The notes under the pieces: model-generated
What the model was told of the DNA's origin: nothing
Database searches by the model: none
The model's input: the letters and a program-made list of their open reading frames with translations, nothing else
Program-made: the position numbers and the translations under genes
Shown here: piece by piece, positions 6,650-12,033 of the stretch
Layout of the letters: every line of letters starts with the position of its first letter
How positions within the stretch are numbered: the stretch's first letter is position 1
Assembly: GCA_030648705.1 (NCBI GenBank)
Contig: JAUSHF010000015.1
Span: 1-21,447, forward strand
From: a bacterium
GTDB taxonomy: Bacteria; Patescibacteriota; Minisyncoccia; Phycocordibacterales; PALSA-1337
Length of the DNA stretch: 21,447 bases
Direction of reading: 5' to 3'

Positions 6650-7566
6650 TGATAATATCAACATCTTCATTTCTATCTTTATTACGCTTTAAAAGCATAT
6701 TTCTTTCTAAAAATCGGAAATACCTAATATCCGCTACTATTTTGCTAATAGTTTCTTTAATATTTTTTGCCTATGGTGCATTTAGAGAATATGATGATGG
6801 TAATTTAAAAGTCGTCTATCTCGATATTGGTCAGGGTGATGCTACTTATATAGAATCACCAAACCACACATCTGTACTTATAGATGGAGGTCCAGAAAAT
6901 AAACTTCTAAGGCAAATGACAGGATCCGTTCCTTTTTATAAAAAAGATATTGATATTATAATTCTTACTAATCCAGATACGGACCATTTATCTGGTTTTA
7001 TAGAATTATGTGAGAGATATCATATAGGATTATTTTTCGAACCGGGAACGCTGGCTTCTAGTACGGCATATAAAAGTCTTAAAAAATGTTTATTAGAAAA
7101 AAAAGTTCCAATAATATTAGCCAGAAGGGGAATGAAGATTGATTTAGGTAAAGAATTAGGATTAGAATTTCTTTTTCCTGATAGAGATGTCTCGTCTTTA
7201 AAAAAGAATGATGGATCTATAGTCGCTCGTCTTCGATATGGAAATACAGAATTCTACTTTATGGGAGACGCACCAAAGAAGATTGAGCGATTTCTAATTA
7301 ATCTCGGGGATATCGGGACCAGCACAATGATGCGAGTGTTGAAAGCCGGCCATCACGGCTCTAATACATCCACAGATAAAAGCTTTGTATCTCTCCTTCG
7401 CCCAAATTTCGCTATTATATCTGCCGGCTTAAATAATCGATATCACCACCCCCACAAAGAAACTTTAGACACCCTAAATTCACAAAACATTACTATTCTA
7501 AAGACTTTCGAGGAGGGTAATATCAGTTTCTATTCAAACAGCCAGACAATATGGAGTACAAAATAA
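6649..7566 (+). CDS. ComEC-type metallo-beta-lactamase-fold protein, membrane-anchored
   Basis: This 305-aa protein matches the C-terminal domain of full-length ComEC, thought to degrade the non-imported DNA strand or assist processing. One hydrophobic segment (about 24-43) anchors it, followed by VVYLDIGQGDATYIESP (55-71), the typical ComEC domain start, and LIDGG (77-81). The metal-binding motif normally H-x-D-x-D-H reads N108-P-D110-T-D112-H113, so the first His is Asn. KAGHHGSNTS (about 230-239) and SAGLNNRYHHPH match the later conserved motifs. It lies one gene downstream of the ComEC channel gene, so the two probably form a split ComEC. If the predicted topology places the domain outside, it could act on extracellular DNA. 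A lone ComEC/Rec2-like hydrolase with another role is the alternative. Confidence 0.88.
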   Translation: MIISTSSFLSLLRFKSIFLSKNRKYLISATILLIVSLIFFAYGAFREYDDGNLKVVYLDIGQGDATYIESPNHTSVLIDGGPENKLLRQMTGSVPFYKKDIDIIILTNPDTDHLSGFIELCERYHIGLFFEPGTLASSTAYKSLKKCLLEKKVPIILARRGMKIDLGKELGLEFLFPDRDVSSLKKNDGSIVARLRYGNTEFYFMGDAPKKIERFLINLGDIGTSTMMRVLKAGHHGSNTSTDKSFVSLLRPNFAIISAGLNNRYHHPHKETLDTLNSQNITILKTFEEGNISFYSNSQTIWSTK

Positions 7567-7578
7567 TACAGATAGGTC

Positions 7579-7616
7579 TCTCTACGTGCGTGCGGGGGTT
7601 GGGAGTGAGTTAGAGA
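7579..7616. repeat. Hairpin with G-rich loop after the comEC hydrolase gene
   Basis: TCTCTA (7579-7584) pairs with TAGAGA (7611-7616) around a 26-nt loop holding GGGGG and GGG runs. There is no U-tract, so terminator function is doubtful. The loop is much more G-rich than its surroundings. Confidence 0.35.
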
Positions 7617-7624
7617 TTATTCGC

Positions 7625-7768
7625 TCAATATAATTTCAGGAATCTGTCTTGAAATATTCCATATAAGTGATTATCAGTGGTCCAATAGAGCGAACTAGCT
7701 CGTGGTCTACCTCTGTAAAGTAACAAGTTCTTGTCTGACATTTTCAACCATATCTCTTGAAATAACAT
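7625..7768 (-). CDS. Possible small protein, 47 aa, unknown
   Basis: An ATG-initiated minus-strand frame in the 374-bp gap 7567-7940. It has no recognised family; the product is rich in Trp, Tyr and Leu (for example LYRGRPRASSLYWTTD). A -10-like TAAAAT ends 9 nt before the ATG, similar to the leaderless pattern of other genes here, and there is no Shine-Dalgarno. A frame of this length can occur by chance in such DNA, so it may not be expressed. It could also be the tail of a decayed gene. Confidence 0.2.
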   Translation of the reverse strand: MLFQEIWLKMSDKNLLLYRGRPRASSLYWTTDNHLYGIFQDRFLKLY

Positions 7769-7810
7769 ATTACAATAATTTTACATCATTTATCGTTCAT
7801 TGTGAAGCTA

Positions 7811-7839
7811 TTGACTTATACACTGTCATCATATATCCT
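7811..7839 (+). promoter_or_regulatory. Sigma70-type promoter within the 7567-7940 gap
   Basis: TTGACT (7811-7816), a 17-bp spacer and TATCCT (7834-7839) give a plausible promoter with initiation near 7846. No gene starts on the plus strand before 9041, so the likely product is a short non-coding transcript ending at the terminator 7904-7931. Confidence 0.4.
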
Positions 7840-7845
7840 TAATCT

Positions 7846-7934
7846 ATAAGATAAGTAGATTTAGATTGTGGGTGTAGGTTTCTTGTCTATGACCCATACA
7901 GAGGCGATTGCCCTAAAAAGCAGTCGCTTTTCTG
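7846..7934 (+). ncRNA. Candidate small RNA of about 85-90 nt
   Basis: A predicted transcript from the promoter at 7811-7839 to the terminator at 7904-7931. It contains a first stem in which TGTGGGT (starting near 7867) pairs with ACCCATA (starting near 7892), 7 bp with one G-U, then the terminator hairpin. It resembles no RNA family I recognise; tmRNA, RNase P, SRP and 6S signatures were looked for and not seen. It ends just before the 3' end of the convergent DUF3800 gene. Confidence 0.3.
7904..7931 (+). terminator. Intrinsic terminator on the plus strand
   Basis: GCGATTGC (7904-7911) pairs with GCAGTCGC (7920-7927), 8 bp with one G-U wobble and an 8-nt loop. TTTTCTGTTT follows. It lies 340 bp past the nearest plus-strand gene, which is why a separate short transcript is suspected. 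It could still end read-through from the comEC hydrolase gene. Confidence 0.6.
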
Positions 7935-7940
7935 TTTATA

Positions 7941-8747
7941 CTAGACGCGCTCAAATACATGAAAATGTGCATGAGTATTTTCAGTGAAGTCTTGCGCTAA
8001 TGTTTTCACTTTGAAGGTATCTCTCAATTTTTTAACCAGTATTTCTTTCTTCTTTCCCATAGCTGGAGAAACCATATCAAACCTCTTTTTGTAATCATAC
8101 ATAACTGCGCCAAGAAGTAGGTCGGAAAGTTGCATAAGAAAGTTTGAGTGGGATTCAATGCTAAATGCTCCGAATATTGAATCAAAATCAAGCGTCGGAT
8201 CTTTCAAGACTTCGGTACGCACCTTGCTTAAAAGTGTATCTTCAAGCGATAGCGGTTTATTTCTTGGTCTCGATATTTCATCGACAACAATGCAGAGACT
8301 GTCATCTGGTAAATTCTTCATTTCCTTGACTATAAGCATAGCTGCATATTTTGTGTATGTTTCCCATGTATCTTCAATTTCTTTTTCATTAAACCCAGCT
8401 TTATGTTTATCTATGATCATAGCTGAAAACCTATTATCTTTATCAGAAAGGAATACATCAATCATGCGTTCATAGTACATCTGCGTAGATGGCCTTACTG
8501 TATCAAACTTCATCTCAAATTTTGTGCTATTTCGGAGTATTTGTATAATTTCATCTTTTTTACTCTGTGCTAATAAACCCTCGATCTTTTCATTTTTTAA
8601 TTGTTGGACTTTTTGTTTTGCTGGTTGACTATTCTTGCTCAATTTATCACCCATATCCCCGACATTTTTTACGATCAATAACCCAGTTCCGAAAAAACGG
8701 TCTTGCTTGATGATGCCACTCGAATCTATGAAGCAAAATTTATTCAT
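7941..8747 (-). CDS. DUF3800 domain protein
   Basis: A 268-aa protein of the DUF3800 family, predicted to have an RNase H-like fold and common in mobile or defence-associated regions; no biochemical role is established here. The N-terminal FIDSSG (6-11) matches the family opening, usually IDESG, so the expected Glu is Ser. LCIVVDEISRPRNKP in the middle and ESHSNFLMQLSDLLLGAVMYDYKKR near the C-terminus are the other typical blocks (a conserved Asp in QLSDL). Residues 28-70 form a charged insertion relative to the compact domain. It lies 38 bp downstream of rpmB on the same strand. No partner gene such as a methylase or toxin-antitoxin component adjoins it, so it looks like a lone accessory gene. 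Confidence 0.75.
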   Translation of the reverse strand: MNKFCFIDSSGIIKQDRFFGTGLLIVKNVGDMGDKLSKNSQPAKQKVQQLKNEKIEGLLAQSKKDEIIQILRNSTKFEMKFDTVRPSTQMYYERMIDVFLSDKDNRFSAMIIDKHKAGFNEKEIEDTWETYTKYAAMLIVKEMKNLPDDSLCIVVDEISRPRNKPLSLEDTLLSKVRTEVLKDPTLDFDSIFGAFSIESHSNFLMQLSDLLLGAVMYDYKKRFDMVSPAMGKKKEILVKKLRDTFKVKTLAQDFTENTHAHFHVFERV

Positions 8748-8785
8748 TGAAGGTCATTATTATTTTGTACGCACTACTGTTTAGA

Positions 8786-9028
8786 CTATATAATCCCTGC
8801 CTTCTTTAGAGTAGCAAAAGCCCCGTTCTTATTAATAGTCTTAATGGCACGAGTAGAAATAGTTAGATTGAAAACCTTCTTTAATTCAGGAACGTAAATT
8901 CTCTTTTTTTGAAGATTAGGATATCTTCTGACTTTTCCTGTAGGGTTATACTGGGTAGCACGAGTACGGTTAGAGTATCTACCTCCCATAATTGAACCCT
9001 TTTTTGTAATATCACAGACTTTTGCCAT
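8786..9028 (-). CDS. rpmB: 50S ribosomal protein L28
   Basis: An 80-aa structural protein of the large ribosomal subunit. Family hallmarks are MAKVCDITKKG at the start, the basic stretch YNPTGKVRRYPNLQKKRIYV (26-45), FNLTISTRAIKTINKNG and the LKKAGII tail. The length is normal. It starts 12 bp from the divergent M50 peptidase frame and the two share an AT-rich promoter region (9029-9085). No Shine-Dalgarno is visible. Confidence 0.95.
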   Translation of the reverse strand: MAKVCDITKKGSIMGGRYSNRTRATQYNPTGKVRRYPNLQKKRIYVPELKKVFNLTISTRAIKTINKNGAFATLKKAGII

Positions 9029-9085
9029 ATATTTTAGTTAGTGATAAGTATGGTATCATATATCATAATAAACGCAAGAAGTAAT

Positions 9086-9685
9086 ATGGATTCAAATTTA
9101 TTTATAGGAATAATAGTGCTCGTGATGTCGGTAGTGATACACGAGCTTTCTCATGGTTACGTGGCCACTATATGGGGTGATATGACGCCACGTTTACAGG
9201 GAAGATTGACCCTTAATCCTATTAAACATTTGGATTTAATGGGATCCTTTATAGTACCAGTCATCACAATGACCCTCGGAGCTGGTATATTTGGCTGGGC
9301 AAAGCCTGTCGTTATAAACCCACATAACTTCAGAGATAGGAGATGGGGCGAATTCTGGACTGCTATAGCTGGACCTATATCAAATATATTGATTGCTGTA
9401 CTTTTTGCTATGATTTTAAGGTTTTTTGCAGATTCATTACCGAAGACCTTTAATCTCTTCTCTCTAATAGTAGTCTACACGAATATTACTTTGGCTATTT
9501 TTAATTTAATGCCCATTCCACCTCTTGATGGTTCCAAAATACTTTTTACTTTATTTCCTAAAGTTTTCGACAGAATCCGTGATAAATTAGAAAGATACTT
9601 TTTTGTTTTTCTTTTTATCTTTGCTTTCTTCCTTTGGAACTTTTTGTCCCCAATAATAAATAAGGTGGTTCTCTGGCTTATCTGA
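9086..9685 (+). CDS. Site-2-protease-like M50 metallopeptidase
   Basis: An integral-membrane zinc protease of the S2P/M50B type, which cleaves substrates within the membrane. From the ATG at 9086 the product is 199 aa. The first hydrophobic helix carries HELSH (19-23) with the zinc-binding His pair and Glu. GSFIVP, FGWAKPVVINPHNFRDRRWGE and AIAGPISNI follow in the order seen in small bacterial S2P homologues. The second motif NLMPIPPLDG (about 139-148) supplies the third metal ligand, Asp. A GTG at 9041 would add 15 residues, but 9086 places HELSH at the family-typical position. TGGTATCAT (9051-9059) is a plausible extended -10 box. Substrate unknown. Its TGA stop forms the first three bases of the next gene's extended -10 box. 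Confidence 0.9.
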   Translation: MDSNLFIGIIVLVMSVVIHELSHGYVATIWGDMTPRLQGRLTLNPIKHLDLMGSFIVPVITMTLGAGIFGWAKPVVINPHNFRDRRWGEFWTAIAGPISNILIAVLFAMILRFFADSLPKTFNLFSLIVVYTNITLAIFNLMPIPPLDGSKILFTLFPKVFDRIRDKLERYFFVFLFIFAFFLWNFLSPIINKVVLWLI

Positions 9686-9691
9686 TAGAAT
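9683..9691 (+). promoter_or_regulatory. Extended -10 promoter of the D,D-carboxypeptidase, overlapping the upstream stop codon
   Basis: TGATAGAAT ends 6 nt before the ATG at 9698. Its TGA is the stop codon of the M50 gene, so coding end and promoter are fused. Confidence 0.6.
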
Positions 9692-9697
9692 GTATAG

Positions 9698-10726
9698 ATG
9701 GAAACAGAGAGTGGAAATCATCTAGATATTAAAGGATTAAAATTTGCTCTCAAATTTTTACTTTTCGTTTTCTTTATTTTTATATTCACAAGTGTTTCTG
9801 CAAATATTGTTTATCGAATGAGTTCAGAAGATATTTCAGTAAAAAATAGTAATAAAAGTCAGGCGAACAATAAAGAAGTAGTCACATTAAATATCGGTAC
9901 ATCCACAGTAGTAGAAATTAAAATAGAGAAGGAAATAGAAAAAGAAATAGAAAAAAAGATAATTGAAAGTTTTTCTACGTCATCCATTCCAAAGCCTTAT
10001 AGCCTAACCGCACGTGCTTATATAGTAGCGAATTTAGATACTGGAAAGGTGTTATTATCACAGAATTCCAAGATTATTTCTCCTATTGCGTCTATTACGA
10101 AACTAGTCACCGCTCTAGTGGCTAGAGATGTAATGTCTTCTGATAAAGCAGTACTAATAACGGAAAAGGCTTTAGACACATCTGGAGACAGTGGTCATCT
10201 AATAGAAGGAAAAAAATATACCGCTTCAGCTTTACTCTACCCTCTACTAATGGAATCCAGTAATGATACCGCATCAGCTTTATCATATGATTATGGCGAA
10301 GAAGATTTTATCTCTTTAATGAATAAAAAGGCAAAGGAATTAGGTATGATAAAAACGTTCTTCGACGACCCTACAGGTTTGTCCTATAAAAATATATCGT
10401 CTCCAGAAGACTTATTTAAATTATCTAGATATATTTATTATAACGATAAGGATTTATTAAATATCACCACCCTAGATAGTAAAAAAATAGAAGATATTGA
10501 TAAGACGGTCTCCGTATATGAAAATAATATAAATATATTTGCAAAAAATGATAAATTCATCGGAGGGAAAACCGGCACTACTATAGCAGCGGGGGAGTCT
10601 ATAATAGCAATGTTTAATATTGGAACTCTAAAAACACCTAAAAATATAGCCGTAATAGTACTAGGCAGTAACGATAGGCAAAAAGACGTCGAATTCCTAC
10701 TATCTAAAGTACAGGATAAAATTTAA
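9698..10726 (+). CDS. D-alanyl-D-alanine carboxypeptidase (peptidase S11)
   Basis: A 342-aa penicillin-binding-protein-type enzyme that trims the terminal D-Ala of peptidoglycan stem peptides outside the membrane. A hydrophobic segment (about 16-37) is an uncleaved anchor or signal. Residues 72-91 are a charged segment built from repeats of Glu-Ile-Glu-Lys, probably a helical or coiled-coil stalk. The catalytic domain has all three active-site motifs: SITK (132-135, nucleophile S132), SSN (187-189) and KTG (291-293). The C-terminal domain of larger PBP5-like enzymes is absent. It is preceded by the M50 protease with 12 bp between genes and its own near-leaderless promoter. Together with the peptidoglycan-binding surface protein downstream it indicates a peptidoglycan wall. 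Confidence 0.93.
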   Translation: METESGNHLDIKGLKFALKFLLFVFFIFIFTSVSANIVYRMSSEDISVKNSNKSQANNKEVVTLNIGTSTVVEIKIEKEIEKEIEKKIIESFSTSSIPKPYSLTARAYIVANLDTGKVLLSQNSKIISPIASITKLVTALVARDVMSSDKAVLITEKALDTSGDSGHLIEGKKYTASALLYPLLMESSNDTASALSYDYGEEDFISLMNKKAKELGMIKTFFDDPTGLSYKNISSPEDLFKLSRYIYYNDKDLLNITTLDSKKIEDIDKTVSVYENNINIFAKNDKFIGGKTGTTIAAGESIIAMFNIGTLKTPKNIAVIVLGSNDRQKDVEFLLSKVQDKI

Positions 10727-10743
10727 TATTTACTTGCGTTTTC

Positions 10744-10789
10744 TAGCTTCTCATAGTATATTCTATTGTACGCTTTGTAGCTGAAGCTA
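10744..10789. repeat. Inverted repeat between the carboxypeptidase gene and rpsL
   Basis: TAGCTTC (10744-10750) and GAAGCTA (10783-10789) pair perfectly, with a nested ATAG/CTAT hairpin (10753-10766) inside. TTTT follows. It may be a weak terminator for the upstream gene. A -10-like TATAAC (10793-10798) just after it may belong to rpsL. Confidence 0.4.
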
Positions 10790-10815
10790 TTTTATAACTG
10801 TAATATTAAATTTAC

Positions 10816-11241
10816 GTGCCAACAACAAATCAATTAATCAAAAAGAATAGATCAAAGTTTGAGAGAAAAGCAAAATCTGTGGCTTTGCGCAGAAGTTTCA
10901 ATGCATTAAAAAATCGTCCTCGATTTTTCCCTTCACCTTTTAAGAGAGGGGTATGTATTAAAGTTACTACTAAGACTCCTAAGAAGCCTAACTCAGCTAT
11001 CAGAAAGATTGCCCGTGTGCGTCTAACTAATGGTATGGAAGTTACTACATATATTCCAGGAATGGGACATAACCTACAGGAACACTCTGTGGTTCTTCTT
11101 CGTGGAGGTCGTGTAAAGGACGTAGGACTTCGTTATCAAATAGTACGTGGAAAGCTCGACGCAGGAGGAGTAGAAAATAGAAGAAAAGGTCGCAGTCAGT
11201 ACGGTACAAAAAAGCCTAAAGCTACTAAAGCTACAAAATAA
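10816..11241 (+). CDS. rpsL: 30S ribosomal protein S12
   Basis: A decoding-centre protein of the small subunit, 141 aa. It starts with GTG giving MPTTNQLIKKNR, the family N-terminus. KTPKKPNSAIRK (53-64) and GHNLQEHSVVLLRGGRVKD (84-102) are canonical. Two differences stand out. The loop normally reading KDLPGVRYH is K101-D-V-G-L-R-Y-Q108, one residue shorter and lacking the proline. A short stretch (NRPRFFPSPF, 33-42) replaces the usual sequence before KRGVC. The shortened loop lies where streptomycin-resistance or dependence substitutions occur in other bacteria, so drug response could differ; that is inference. S7 follows after 11 bp, presumably co-transcribed. No Shine-Dalgarno. Confidence 0.97.
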   Translation: MPTTNQLIKKNRSKFERKAKSVALRRSFNALKNRPRFFPSPFKRGVCIKVTTKTPKKPNSAIRKIARVRLTNGMEVTTYIPGMGHNLQEHSVVLLRGGRVKDVGLRYQIVRGKLDAGGVENRRKGRSQYGTKKPKATKATK

Positions 11242-11252
11242 TCTAAAATAAA

Positions 11253-11723
11253 ATGAGAAGACCCGTAAAAAATAGAAATATAGCAGGACCTGATCTTGTC
11301 TATAAACATGAGAAAATCGGTAAAATGATTAACTACTTAATGCTAAGTGGAAAGAAAAACACTGCTAGATCAGTCGCTTATGATTGTTTTGATTTAATAA
11401 AAGAAACAGCTAAAGTAGAGAATCCTATCGAAATTTTTGAGAAGGCATTAGAAAATGCTTCACCTCTTATGGAAGTACGTTCCAGAAGAGTCGGTGGTGC
11501 TAACTACCAAGTTCCTCGTGAAGTTCGCCCAGAAAGACGTTTAGCTCTAGGGATGAAGTGGATTATAGAAGCTGCCCGCGGAAAGAAAGGTAAGCCTATG
11601 GCAGAGAAATTAGCTGAAGAAATCATAGCAGCATCAAAGAATGAAGGAGAAGCAGTCAGAAAGAGAGAAAATACTCACAAGATGGCCGATGCAAACAAGG
11701 CATTTGCTCACTTTGCGTGGTAA
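11253..11723 (+). CDS. rpsG: 30S ribosomal protein S7
   Basis: A 156-aa primary 16S rRNA-binding protein that organises the 30S head. Typical blocks are MRRPVKNRNI at the start, VRSRRVGGANYQVPREVRPERR (75-96) and the C-terminal RENTHKMADANKAFAHFAW. The length is normal. It is the second gene of an S12-S7 unit closed by a strong terminator 22 bp after the stop, so EF-G is transcribed separately here, unlike in the classic str operon. Confidence 0.98.
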   Translation: MRRPVKNRNIAGPDLVYKHEKIGKMINYLMLSGKKNTARSVAYDCFDLIKETAKVENPIEIFEKALENASPLMEVRSRRVGGANYQVPREVRPERRLALGMKWIIEAARGKKGKPMAEKLAEEIIAASKNEGEAVRKRENTHKMADANKAFAHFAW

Positions 11724-11745
11724 AAGGAGACTAGAAATACAAACA

Positions 11746-11783
11746 AAACAAAAGGATGATTCAAAAGAATCATCCTTTTGTTT
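11746..11783. terminator. Perfect 17-bp hairpin terminator after rpsG
   Basis: AAACAAAAGGATGATTC (11746-11762) and its exact complement (11767-11783) enclose an AAAA loop. T-rich sequence ends the right arm, and A-rich sequence the left, so it can terminate in both directions. It divides S12-S7 from fusA. Confidence 0.9.
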
Positions 11784-11815
11784 ATTTGATAAAAGGCGAG
11801 GGTTATCTTTCGAAC

Positions 11816-11930
11816 TTTAACCTTCTCTGGAGGACGGCGGTCTTAAAAAATAAGACGATTCCTCCATCGGCATAGCTCCGAAGAGCCGCTGGCAGCCGAG
11901 CCGTTTTTTCTGCTCTTAGAGAAGATTAAA
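11816..11930. other. GC-rich branched structured element upstream of fusA
   Basis: Most of the 250 bp between the rpsG terminator and fusA is one structured block. An outer stem joins 11816-11828 to 11918-11930 (12 of 13 pairs). Directly inside is GGAGGA/TCCTCC (11829-11834 with 11860-11865), capped by GTCTTA/TAAGAC (11840-11845 with 11851-11856). A second arm has GCTC/GAGC (11875-11878 with 11883-11886) around CGAA, which on the minus strand is a C(UUCG)G tetraloop. A T6 run follows at 11904-11909. A smaller hairpin GGTTA/TAACC (11801-11822) overlaps the outer stem and is an alternative fold. Candidates are a non-coding RNA, a regulatory leader whose promoter lies upstream, or a mobile palindromic element. 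I recognise no known family. The fusA promoter lies downstream of it, so it is not in the fusA mRNA from that promoter. Confidence 0.5.
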
Positions 11931-11980
11931 ATCAAAAAGTAACTATTAAATATTTTATCATAAATATTTTTTAAATCAAA

Positions 11981-12010
11981 TTGGACTTTTTGGACAAAAC
12001 ATATTACAAT
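11981..12010 (+). promoter_or_regulatory. Promoter of fusA
   Basis: TTGGAC (11981-11986), 18-bp spacer and TACAAT (12005-12010) match sigma70 consensus well. Initiation near 12017 gives a leader of about 17 nt, AT-rich and without a Shine-Dalgarno. Confidence 0.6.
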
Positions 12011-12033
12011 CACTCTTATTATATAAAAATATT

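Noticed and set aside
7567..7940. tmRNA, RNase P RNA, SRP RNA or a tRNA in the 374-bp gap
   Set aside because: None of the conserved sequence signatures or a T-arm GTTCGA motif could be found on either strand. No tRNA was recognised anywhere in the window.
9920..9970. Phase-variable tandem repeat in the carboxypeptidase gene
   Set aside because: The GAAATAGAAAAA-like repeat is short, imperfect and in a multiple-of-three frame, so length changes would only lengthen the Glu/Lys stalk.
11816..11930. Integron attC site or a known riboswitch
   Set aside because: The ends do not match RYYYAAC/GTTRRRY, no integrase or cassette is present, and no known aptamer core was recognised. The promoter of fusA lies downstream of it.
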